Assembly: GCA_900758165.1 (NCBI GenBank) | Contig: CAAEQN010000062.1 | Span: 1-20,296 of the forward strand | DNA from: Clostridia bacterium | Lineage (GTDB): Bacteria > Bacillota > Clostridia > TANB77 > CAG-508 | DNA length: 20,296 bases | Direction of reading: 5' to 3' | In this document: positions 14,440-20,296 of the stretch, in pieces | How the letters are laid out: every line of letters begins with the position of its first letter | Numbering within the stretch: the first letter of the stretch is position 1 | Made by a program: the position numbers and the translations under genes | The notes under the pieces: model-generated | What the model was told of the DNA's origin: nothing | Database searches by the model: none | What the model saw: only the letters and a program-made list of their open reading frames with translations

Positions 14440-14481
14440 ATGACTTTTTGGGAATGGATAAGATATATAATGGGAATATAG
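14440..14481 (+). CDS. 13-residue micro-ORF between Spo0A-like regulator and GHKL kinase
   Basis: The peptide MTFWEWIRYIMGI is hydrophobic and aromatic, with two Trp residues. The ATG is preceded by AGGTGGTGAG (14425-14434), a good Shine-Dalgarno in a stretch with no other gene. It could be a signal peptide for the neighbouring AgrC-like receptor, a short membrane peptide, or a leader peptide. A GTG-started frame at 14430 (31 codons) overlaps it but places the Shine-Dalgarno too close. Only the ribosome-binding site and the context support it. Confidence 0.4.
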   Translation: MTFWEWIRYIMGI

Positions 14482-14541
14482 GTAATATACAAATAATTAA
14501 GTTAAAAATAATATGTGATCAATAGTTAAAAATGCATAATA

Positions 14542-14570
14542 TTGATTGCATATTATTTTTGTTATATAAT
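14542..14570 (+). promoter_or_regulatory. Promoter of the GHKL kinase
   Basis: TTGATT (14542-14547), a 17-base spacer and TATAAT (14565-14570) give a start near 14577. A direct repeat TGCATAATA/TGCATATTA (14533-14541 and 14547-14555) overlaps the -35 and might be an operator. Confidence 0.6.
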
Positions 14571-14604
14571 AATACTTGATACGACTAAAACGAAGGGGAA
14601 AATT

Positions 14605-16080
14605 ATGAATATAGATGTACCTATTATGATAATAAAAAGTTTTTTCTTAAACATATATACGTATTATGTTTTTATTAAAATTACTAATAGCACTGATAAA
14701 AATTTAAGTACTTCATTAAAAATTTTATTTGCTAGCTTTTCAGCAATGATAATATATTTTTTATTGAAAGAAAAAATAAATCAAGTATTTATTGTCTTTA
14801 TTATGTATTTGGTTCAGGTATGCTTTTTAAGGATTATTTTTAAAGATTACAATAAACCAATAATGGTAACTAATTTGATAGCTAATTCTATAACATATAT
14901 TGGTTTTGGAATATCAGCGATTATTGAATTTGGTATACAGAGAATATTTGATATTCAAAATATAATAATAAATTTAATTTTAACTTTAATATTAGAGATG
15001 ACAATATTAATAGTATTTTTTAGAATAAAAAGGTTTTCTAAAGGTTTTACTTTTTTAAAGAATGGTGAGGCAGATACAGAATATATTGATATAATTATGA
15101 TAAATATAAGTGCAGCAGTAGTATTAGGATATTGTTTGTTCGGAAATTTTTATGGAGATATTACAAAACAAATATTAATTTCATTTGTAATTGTTGGCAT
15201 AATTACGTTTATCATGATTCAAAAAACTCTTACTTTGTATTACAAACAAAAATTATTGGCAAGAACAATAGATGATTACAAAGTGGAAATAGAACAAAAA
15301 GATAAGAAAATAGAAGAACTTTCAGAAGAAAAGTTTAAAATAAGTAAATTAAATCATGAATTTTATAATAGACAAAAAGCGTTAGAGCAAAAAGTAAATG
15401 AATTTATAAAGAATAAAAATTTGAATATGGAAACTGCAGAAGAATTAAGCCCAATAAAACAAATACAAAATTTATCAGATGAATATTCAGAAAAATTAGA
15501 AAATATAAAACATTTGGAAAAACTATCATTAACAGAAATAGAAGAAATTGATGATATGTTCAAATATATGCAAGCAGAATGCAAGAAAAATAATATTGAT
15601 TTTAAATTACAGGTAAACGGAAATATCCATCATCTAATAAATAAACTTATACCACAAGACAGATTAGTTACTTTAATAGGAGATCATATTAGAGATGCAA
15701 TAATTGCGGTCAATTCAAGCAACAATAAATTTAGAAGCATAGTAACATTTATTGGAATAAAAGATAATTACTATGAATTTTCCGTGTATGACACTGGTAT
15801 AGAATTTGAAATTGAAACATTAGTAAATCTTGGAACAAAACCTATTACAACCCACAAGGATACTGGAGGAACTGGAATAGGATTTATAACAACATTTGAA
15901 ACTTTAAAAGAGACAAAAGCAAGTTTAATTATAGAAGAAAAACATAAAGAAATGGATAATGATTATACAAAAGCTGTAAATATAAAATTTGATGGAAAAG
16001 GTGAATATAGAATTAATTCATATCGTGCAAATGAAATTAAAGAGAAAGATAAAAAGGGCAGAATAATCATAGAAAAATAA
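14605..16080 (+). CDS. AgrC-like membrane sensor kinase with GHKL ATPase domain
   Basis: The ATG at 14605 is six bases after AAGGGG (14593-14598); the in-frame codon at 14542 lies inside the promoter. The product is 491 residues. Six or seven TM segments occupy about 1-210, as in AgrC-type peptide receptors. A coiled-coil linker (about 215-320) carries the phosphoacceptor-like His251 in KLNHEFYNR. The C-terminal GHKL domain (about 325-491) has G1-like YDTGIEF (395-401) and G2 TGGTGIGF (420-427). The N-box reads GDHIRDAIIAV, with Asp364 where most kinases have the Mg-binding Asn, so ATP hydrolysis or autokinase activity may be altered. No AgrB or classical AgrD is adjacent. Position after the Spo0A-like regulator suggests that the two work together. 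Confidence 0.85.
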   Translation: MNIDVPIMIIKSFFLNIYTYYVFIKITNSTDKNLSTSLKILFASFSAMIIYFLLKEKINQVFIVFIMYLVQVCFLRIIFKDYNKPIMVTNLIANSITYIGFGISAIIEFGIQRIFDIQNIIINLILTLILEMTILIVFFRIKRFSKGFTFLKNGEADTEYIDIIMINISAAVVLGYCLFGNFYGDITKQILISFVIVGIITFIMIQKTLTLYYKQKLLARTIDDYKVEIEQKDKKIEELSEEKFKISKLNHEFYNRQKALEQKVNEFIKNKNLNMETAEELSPIKQIQNLSDEYSEKLENIKHLEKLSLTEIEEIDDMFKYMQAECKKNNIDFKLQVNGNIHHLINKLIPQDRLVTLIGDHIRDAIIAVNSSNNKFRSIVTFIGIKDNYYEFSVYDTGIEFEIETLVNLGTKPITTHKDTGGTGIGFITTFETLKETKASLIIEEKHKEMDNDYTKAVNIKFDGKGEYRINSYRANEIKEKDKKGRIIIEK

Positions 16081-16169
16081 AATTGTAACACAAATGTAAT
16101 AATTAACAAAAAAGCGCTAAAACCCTTGCACTACATACGTTTTAAGAGAGAAATAACAATTGGCACTTT

Positions 16170-16198
16170 TTGACTTATTTTGTAATAAATGGTATAAT
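16170..16198 (+). promoter_or_regulatory. Near-consensus sigma-A promoter of the veg-like gene
   Basis: TTGACT (16170-16175), a 17-base spacer and TATAAT (16193-16198). Strong transcription is expected, as known for veg in Bacillus. The stretch 16081-16165 shows no gene. Confidence 0.85.
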
Positions 16199-16228
16199 TA
16201 GCTCATCTTAAAGGAGTGGTGATATAGC

Positions 16229-16534
16229 ATGATTTATCCAAATGATATTGCAAATCTAAAGACAGATATTGGAGAAAAAATAGGACAAAAGATAATTATA
16301 AAGGGCTCTTTAGGAAGAAATAGACCATTTGAAAAAGAAGCTACACTAGAAAAAGCGTATCCAAGTATTTTTATAGTAAAATACGATGAGAACCAAAGAA
16401 ATGTAACTTACAGTTATACAGATATACTAACAAGAACAGTTGAATTACAAGTATTTGATGGACAGGAATATAGTTCCATAATACCACCAGAAGATGAAAC
16501 AAAAAAGAAAAGAAAAGAATATTATTTAAAATAA
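16229..16534 (+). CDS. veg: Veg family protein
   Basis: A 101-residue protein whose centre matches Veg: a GEKIGQKIIIKGSLGRNR opening, then TLEKAYPSIFIVKYD, then TYSYTDILTRTVEL. Compare Bacillus Veg: [20 protein letters not shown], and SYSYADILTETVEL. The family has a small beta-barrel fold. In Bacillus it influences biofilm matrix expression and spore outgrowth, and is expressed from a very strong promoter, as appears to be the case here. AAGGAGTGGTGAT lies upstream of the ATG. It has its own terminator, so it is monocistronic. The tail beyond Veg (Lys/Arg-rich) is longer than in Bacillus. Confidence 0.9.
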   Translation: MIYPNDIANLKTDIGEKIGQKIIIKGSLGRNRPFEKEATLEKAYPSIFIVKYDENQRNVTYSYTDILTRTVELQVFDGQEYSSIIPPEDETKKKRKEYYLK

Positions 16535-16537
16535 TAA

Positions 16538-16569
16538 AAAGAAATTCCTATTTTAGGAATTTTTTTTTT
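16538..16569 (+). terminator. Terminator of veg
   Basis: AAATTCCTA (16542-16550), loop TTT, TAGGAATTT (16554-16562), followed by a run of T to 16569. Confidence 0.92.
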
Positions 16570-16612
16570 GCTTTGTAATATACATTAACTAATATAGATA
16601 GGAGGTATAAAA

Positions 16613-18136
16613 ATGGCCATAAAATTATCAAAAAATAATTTATGCATAAATCAAATAGTTGGACAAAAAAGTGAGAGGATTACAGTAGAAGGAGATGAAA
16701 TAGTACCAGATGTTAAGCCAGATGTTTTAAGTATTGTATCTACAAATGGAAATGTATGTATTTACAAAAAAGAAATTCAAGATGGAAAAATAAAAATAGA
16801 TGGTTCTATAAATTCTTATATTATTTATATTGCAGATGACGAAAATTCTAGCATGAGAGCTTTAAATACAAGTTTAGATTTTTCTAAAAGTATAGAAATG
16901 AAAGAAATAAATCCTAGTATGCAGTTAGAATGTAGAACTGAATTATTGAATATAGAATGTAAAATATTAAATGGAAGAAAAATAAGCTTAAAAACCAATA
17001 TACAAATGAATTTTACAGCATATTCAAATGAGAGTGTGGAATATATAAACAAAATTGATAATACTAATGATATGCAATTACTAAAAGAAAAAATTAGAAT
17101 TAATTCATTAATTGGTAGTGGAACAACCAAGGTCTATGCAAAAGATACAGTTGCAATAGAGGCTACAGATAATTTATCAGAAATAATGAAAGTAAATATG
17201 TCACTAGAAAGCAAAGAGAATAAAATAAGCTACAATAAAATTTTGACCAAAGCAGATGCTGTATTTAAAATAATGTACTTAACAGATGATAATAGAATAA
17301 GTACAGTAAATACTGCAATTCCAGTAATGGGATTTGTTGATATGCAAGATGTAAGTGAAGATGACATTTGTGATGTTTCTTATGAATTAAGGAACATAGT
17401 GGTAAAACCTAATAATGTAGAAGAACATTCTATGCATGTAGAAGCAGAAATCGAAATTTCTTGTTTTGTATATAAGAACCAGGAAATTGATATGTTACAA
17501 GATTTATACAGTAGAACAATGGATTTACAATATACTCAAAAGAGCATAAAAATAATTAAAGATAAAGAGGAACTTAATGAAACATTTAATATGAGGAAAC
17601 AAGAGAGAATAGAAGAAATAAGACAAAATAAAATTTATGATGTAGAAGTTAGACCAACAATTATTAGTAATCAAGTTGAAGATGGAAGAATAGTTTACCA
17701 AGGAGAAATGAGTTTAACTTTTATATATGCAGAAGATGGAAGCTCTAGAATAAATACTAAAAATATAATAGAACCATTTGAATTTACAGTAACATCATCA
17801 AATATAACAACAAAATCAAAAATTGAAACTAACATAGATATACTAAAACAAAACTTTGTTGTTATGCCAGATAATAATATAGATATGAAGGTGGATTTGA
17901 ATTTTAAAATTAATCTAATAAAGGAAAGCCAAATTAATATTATAGATAATATAAACGAAGTAGAAGCTAGAAATAGAACAACGTTTAGCATAGTAATATA
18001 TTATGCTAAAGTAGGGGATACATTGTGGAATATTGCAAAAAGATTTGGAAGTACTGTTGATGAAATAGTAAAAATAAATAATTTAGAAGATGCAAATAAA
18101 ATTATGCAAGGACAACAATTATTTATACCTAGATAG
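16613..18136 (+). CDS. sipL: SipL: SPOCS (DUF3794) and LysM spore coat assembly protein
   Basis: A 507-residue protein with AGGAGGT before the ATG. It starts with a SPOCS-type region: IVGQKSERITVEGDEIVPDV and KPDVLSIVSTNG (about 15-45). Repeated beta-rich SPOCS blocks extend to about 440, with the characteristic 'VEVRPTI' region around 350. The C-terminus is a LysM domain (about 463-507: YYAKVGDTLWNIAKRFG, then IMQGQQLFIPR). This architecture is SipL, which in Clostridioides difficile binds SpoIVA and localises the coat around the forespore. It explains why coat genes such as gerQ are found in this genome without SpoVID/SafA. It is followed by yunB, another sporulation gene. Confidence 0.88.
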   Translation: MAIKLSKNNLCINQIVGQKSERITVEGDEIVPDVKPDVLSIVSTNGNVCIYKKEIQDGKIKIDGSINSYIIYIADDENSSMRALNTSLDFSKSIEMKEINPSMQLECRTELLNIECKILNGRKISLKTNIQMNFTAYSNESVEYINKIDNTNDMQLLKEKIRINSLIGSGTTKVYAKDTVAIEATDNLSEIMKVNMSLESKENKISYNKILTKADAVFKIMYLTDDNRISTVNTAIPVMGFVDMQDVSEDDICDVSYELRNIVVKPNNVEEHSMHVEAEIEISCFVYKNQEIDMLQDLYSRTMDLQYTQKSIKIIKDKEELNETFNMRKQERIEEIRQNKIYDVEVRPTIISNQVEDGRIVYQGEMSLTFIYAEDGSSRINTKNIIEPFEFTVTSSNITTKSKIETNIDILKQNFVVMPDNNIDMKVDLNFKINLIKESQINIIDNINEVEARNRTTFSIVIYYAKVGDTLWNIAKRFGSTVDEIVKINNLEDANKIMQGQQLFIPR

Positions 18137-18160
18137 ATTTAATCATCTGGAAAAGTTGTA

Positions 18161-18197
18161 GGGATGCTAAAAAAGCATCCCTTTTGCCGAAAGGGAT
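18161..18197 (+). terminator. Terminator after sipL overlapping an alternative hairpin on the yunB SD
   Basis: GGGATGCT (18161-18168) pairs with AGCATCCC (18174-18181) and is followed by TTTT: a terminator. The same right arm is part of ATCCCTTT (18177-18184), which can instead pair with AAAGGGAT (18190-18197), the Shine-Dalgarno of yunB. The two structures exclude one another. Confidence 0.75.
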
Positions 18198-18201
18198 AAA
18201 A

Positions 18202-18912
18202 ATGAAAGAAGAGAAAATATATTCAAGAACACGTTTTTGCTTTGCAAATACAAATAATAATTATTTCACAAGACAGGGAAATAAGGTTAATAAAAAATTT
18301 ATTAATATTATATGTATAATGGTAGTTGCAACAATAACATGTTACAGCGTTATTAAAGCGATTAATCCAATTTTAAATCAATTATGTGTAGATAGAGCAA
18401 AAAATATAGCTACAAAAATTTCAAACGAAGAAACCTCTGTAATTATGAGACAATACAATTATGAGGATTTAGTTACAATAGAAAGAGATACTGATCAAAA
18501 TATAAGAATGCTGCAAATAAATACTAAAAATTTAAATGAAATAATATCAGATATTCCAGTGAGAATTATAGACAGATTTAAACAGGAAGAAAATTGCAAT
18601 ATAACAATACATTCTGGAAGTATACTTGGTACAAAAATTTTCGCTTCAAGAGGTCCTAAAATACATATAAAAATAACCAATATTGGTAATGTTGATACAA
18701 AGCTGGAGTCAGAGTTTAAAGCGCAGGGAATAAACCAAACATTACATAGAATATATTTACAAGTTGAATGTGAAGCAACAATACTTACACCTTATGATAC
18801 AATAAAACAAAAAATAGAAAATCAAGTGTTATTAGCAGAATCTGTAATAGTGGGGAGTGTACCAAATTTATATTATGATTTAAATGGAATAAAGAGCTTA
18901 CATTTCCAATAA
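18202..18912 (+). CDS. yunB: Sporulation protein YunB
   Basis: The ATG at 18202 is five bases after AAAGGGA; the TTG at 18184 lies within the terminator region. The product is 236 residues. A basic N-terminus and one TM segment (about 37-57) are followed by an extracytoplasmic domain: NYEDLVTIERDTDQNIRMLQ, then IHSGSILGTKIFASRGPKI, then GINQTLHRIYLQVECEATI. This is the YunB pattern: a 'YxDLITIExD' strand, a 'GxxxGsxLlaGRGPKI' glycine-rich block and 'AGINQTxHRIYLxV'. YunB is conserved in spore formers and made in the mother cell. Its biochemical role is not known. It probably belongs with sipL in a sporulation cluster. Confidence 0.88.
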   Translation: MKEEKIYSRTRFCFANTNNNYFTRQGNKVNKKFINIICIMVVATITCYSVIKAINPILNQLCVDRAKNIATKISNEETSVIMRQYNYEDLVTIERDTDQNIRMLQINTKNLNEIISDIPVRIIDRFKQEENCNITIHSGSILGTKIFASRGPKIHIKITNIGNVDTKLESEFKAQGINQTLHRIYLQVECEATILTPYDTIKQKIENQVLLAESVIVGSVPNLYYDLNGIKSLHFQ

Positions 18913-18927
18913 ATGTAAGCTCTTTAT
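18889..18927. terminator. 17-bp perfect inverted repeat over the yunB stop codon
   Basis: ATAAAGAGCTTACATTT (18889-18905) pairs exactly with AAATGTAAGCTCTTTAT (18911-18927), loop of five. The yunB stop (18910-18912) lies inside the hairpin. It separates yunB from the convergent rpsI gene and probably terminates both. The U-runs are poor. Confidence 0.75.
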
Positions 18928-18961
18928 GAGGCTTTTGGTTGATAACCGAATTGCCTTGTAA

Positions 18962-19369
18962 TTATCTCTTTGAGAATTGTGGTGCTTTTCTTGCTTTTTT
19001 AAGACCATATTTCTTTCTTTCTTTGCTACGAGGATCTCTTGTTAAGAATCCATTAGATTTTAATGCTGGTCTATATTCTAAATTAGCTGCATTTAAAGCT
19101 CTTGCGATACCATGACGAACAGCTCCTGCTTGACCAGAGAAACCTCCACCTTTTACTGTTGCGATAACATCAAATTTATCCAATGTATTAGTAACTGTTA
19201 AAGGTTGTTTAACTATAACTTTTAATGTTTCTTCTCCGAAATATTCATCTAAAGATTTACCATTAACTGTAATATTTCCTTTTCCACTCATAATTCTAAC
19301 TCTAGCAATTGAACTTTTTCTTCTTCCTGTACCATTAAATACTACTTGTTCTTTTTTTGTTCTAGGCAT
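18962..19369 (-). CDS. rpsI: 30S ribosomal protein S9
   Basis: A 135-residue protein with the S9 hallmarks: NGTGRRKSSIARVRIMSGKG near the N-terminus, GGGFSGQAGAVRHGIARAL in the middle, and the basic tail RDPRSKERKKYGLKKARKAP, FSKR. The C-terminal KR reaches the P-site tRNA in the ribosome. The N-terminal TKKEQVVF segment is common in Firmicutes. It lies 19 bases downstream of rplM, the universal L13-S9 operon. Confidence 0.97.
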   Translation of the reverse strand: MPRTKKEQVVFNGTGRRKSSIARVRIMSGKGNITVNGKSLDEYFGEETLKVIVKQPLTVTNTLDKFDVIATVKGGGFSGQAGAVRHGIARALNAANLEYRPALKSNGFLTRDPRSKERKKYGLKKARKAPQFSKR

Positions 19370-19388
19370 TTCTCTATTTCCCTCCTAA

Positions 19389-19823
19389 TTAAAAATTCCA
19401 TACTTCTGGCTTTTGAGCCATATTTTCATGCTCTGTTCCAGCATATACTCTTAATTTTTTAGCCATTTGTCTTCCTAAACTATTATGAGGAAGCATTCCT
19501 GTTACAGCTAATGTCATCATTTTTTCAGGTTTATTAGCTAACATATCTTTAGCTTGAACTTCTTTCATACCACCAATGTATGAAGAATGATGTCTATAAA
19601 TTTTTTGAGTTAATTTATTTCCTGTTAAAACTACTTTACTACAATTTATGATAATAACATGATCTCCAGCATCCATATTAGGTGTATAAGTAGGTTTGTG
19701 TTTTCCTCTTAAAAGTTTTGCAGCTTCTGCAGCAACTCTACCTAATGGCTTATCAGCAGCATCAATTATATACCATTTTCTATTTATTTCATCTTTTTTA
19801 ATACTATATGTTGTATTGTTCAT
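19389..19823 (-). CDS. rplM: 50S ribosomal protein L13
   Basis: A 144-residue protein with the L13 signatures: RKWYIIDAADKPLGRVA, LLRGKHKPTYTPNMDAGD, and VTGMLPHNSLGRQMAKKL. It is an early 50S assembly protein. GGAGGGT (complement of 19834-19840) precedes the ATG. A 100-base leader with a strong hairpin suggests autoregulation of the rplM-rpsI operon. Confidence 0.97.
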   Translation of the reverse strand: MNNTTYSIKKDEINRKWYIIDAADKPLGRVAAEAAKLLRGKHKPTYTPNMDAGDHVIIINCSKVVLTGNKLTQKIYRHHSSYIGGMKEVQAKDMLANKPEKMMTLAVTGMLPHNSLGRQMAKKLRVYAGTEHENMAQKPEVWNF

Positions 19824-19872
19824 GGTAAAAAATACCCTCCATTCAATTATTTTTATATATATGAAATCATAT

Positions 19873-19902
19873 TATAAAAACTACCGGGGAGAAGTTTTTA
19901 TA
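19873..19902 (-). promoter_or_regulatory. Leader hairpin of rplM (candidate L13 leader)
   Basis: TATAAAAACT (19873-19882) pairs with AGTTTTTATA (19893-19902) around a 10-base loop that reads TCTCCCCGGT on the minus strand, between the promoter and the L13 ribosome-binding site. Its position fits the L13 leader, an L13-binding autoregulatory RNA of Firmicutes. I cannot confirm the family consensus by eye. Confidence 0.5.
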
Positions 19903-19928
19903 TATGTCATAATCAATTACGCTATAAT

Positions 19929-19957
19929 ATTTTATTACATTATTAATGAAAAGTCAA
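19929..19957 (-). promoter_or_regulatory. Sigma-A promoter of rplM-rpsI
   Basis: On the minus strand TTGACT (complement of 19952-19957), a 17-base spacer and TAAAAT (complement of 19929-19934). The start would be near 19922, about 99 bases before the L13 ATG. Confidence 0.8.
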
Positions 19958-19992
19958 GGGAATTAAAGAAATTGATATAAATTTCCGGTGTT

Positions 19993-20109
19993 AATTGAAA
20001 AAGTAAATTCTATTTAATAAAAATATAGTGTAAATAAGTCTTACAATAAGATATAATGTAACACTTATTTATATTGTACTTTAATCAAATAGAATTTACT
20101 TTTTTAATT
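19993..20109. repeat. Large nested inverted repeat (22/23 matching arms)
   Basis: The arm 19993-20015 matches the complement of 20087-20109 with one mismatch. Inside, TAAATAAGT (20031-20039) pairs with ACTTATTTA (20063-20071) and TTACA (20041-20045) with TGTAA (20057-20061), so the whole 117 bases can fold into one long hairpin. The right arm contains the stop and last codons of the minus-strand gene at the window edge. It may be an oversized terminator or a small non-autonomous (MITE-like) insertion. No target-site duplication was evident. Confidence 0.7.
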
Positions 20110-20296
20110 GACCAATATTATCACAAACGTCAAGTGAAAAGTTAAATGCAATTCTGTAAAGTAATATTATCACAAATGATAAAACAATAAAAAGTACTTG
20201 TAAAATTTTTTTAGTTCTGGTAGTATAAGCATAAAGTAAATATCTATATAAAAATATAGAATTTACAACCAAAGTAAAAAAGTAAAAATCTATAAA
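20096..20296 (-). CDS. C-terminal part of an unidentified membrane protein (runs off right edge)
   Basis: One minus-strand frame is open from the window edge to TAA (complement of 20096-20098), 66 codons. It uses AGA for Arg and A/T-ending codons like its neighbours. The protein is hydrophobic, with two likely TM segments: FFTLVVNSIFLYRYLLYAY and ILQVLFIVLSFVIILLYRI. It ends in a short polar tail (DVCDNIGQLKK). I do not recognise it; truA or ecfT, often found upstream of rplM, do not fit clearly. The last codons lie in the arm of the large inverted repeat. Confidence 0.55.
   Translation of the reverse strand, partial: FIDFYFFTLVVNSIFLYRYLLYAYTTRTKKILQVLFIVLSFVIILLYRIAFNFSLDVCDNIGQLKK
20114..20176. 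repeat. 14-base direct repeat
   Basis: AATATTATCACAAA occurs at 20114-20127 and again at 20163-20176. Both copies lie inside the minus-strand frame at the right edge. Confidence 0.6.

Noticed and set aside
14430..14525. GTG-started 31-codon frame overlapping the 13-residue ORF
   Set aside because: The GTG overlaps the Shine-Dalgarno itself, and the peptide has no recognisable pattern.
14302..14604. Classical agrD/agrB quorum-sensing genes next to the AgrC-like kinase
   Set aside because: The interval has no AgrB-like membrane protease and no AgrD-type precursor with Cys and a charged tail. Only the 13-codon ORF fits.
19696..19980. Plus-strand 94-codon frame over the rplM start and leader
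   Set aside because: It is antisense to conserved L13 codons and to the promoter/leader region, with no ribosome-binding site.
1..20296. tRNA, rRNA or CRISPR arrays
   Set aside because: No cloverleaf with a TTC-type arm, rRNA signature or regularly spaced repeats was seen on either strand by eye.

Overview
The window is strongly AT-rich. It uses AGA for arginine and A/T-ending codons almost everywhere, has purine-rich Shine-Dalgarno sites, and carries several endospore genes: a CwlJ-type germination hydrolase, a GerQ-like protein, SipL with SPOCS and LysM domains, YunB, and a Spo0A-type regulator. This points to an anaerobic, spore-forming member of the Clostridia. SipL, rather than the SpoVID/SafA arrangement of Bacillus, also favours Clostridia. 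No rRNA, tRNA, CRISPR array or transposase was seen.

Left part (1-1270). The left edge cuts the 3' end of a C-type-lectin-fold (formylglycine-generating-enzyme-like) protein. Its last ~60 codons switch abruptly to G/C-rich, NNC-type codons, as expected of the variable region of a diversity-generating retroelement (DGR) target. No reverse transcriptase or template repeat lies in the window. Next comes a compact unit of two convergent short transcripts that share one bidirectional terminator. The minus-strand one encodes a basic/hydrophobic 44-residue peptide. The plus-strand one begins with a direct repeat complementary to the peptide's ribosome-binding site and start codon. This matches the architecture of the Fst/par type I toxin-antitoxin systems.

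Middle (1270-11340). A MacB-like ABC exporter pair (a large FtsX permease with a long extracytoplasmic coiled coil, plus its ATPase) is followed by a small unknown protein, a CapA-like protein, RimO, a guanylate-kinase-like P-loop protein, an APH-fold small-molecule kinase and an LPG-synthase/UPF0104 membrane protein. Then come a cwlJ-gerQ-like pair and, convergent with it, a proline-rich putative spore protein preceded by a good match to a sigma-K promoter.

Right-centre (12100-16080). A Cof-type HAD phosphatase is followed by an XRE regulator on the minus strand, divergent from a response regulator with a Spo0A-type DNA-binding domain. Next are a strong terminator, a 13-codon micro-ORF with its own ribosome-binding site, and an AgrC-like membrane GHKL kinase. 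A perfect 0A box (TGTCGAA) lies between the XRE gene and the Spo0A-like gene. This looks like an accessory signalling module feeding into, or imitating, the sporulation switch.

Right end (16160-20296). A Veg-family gene with a near-consensus promoter, sipL and yunB on the plus strand meet the conserved rplM-rpsI ribosomal operon on the minus strand. That operon has a consensus promoter and a leader hairpin. Beyond it are a large near-perfect inverted repeat and the 3' end of an unidentified membrane-protein gene that runs off the right edge.
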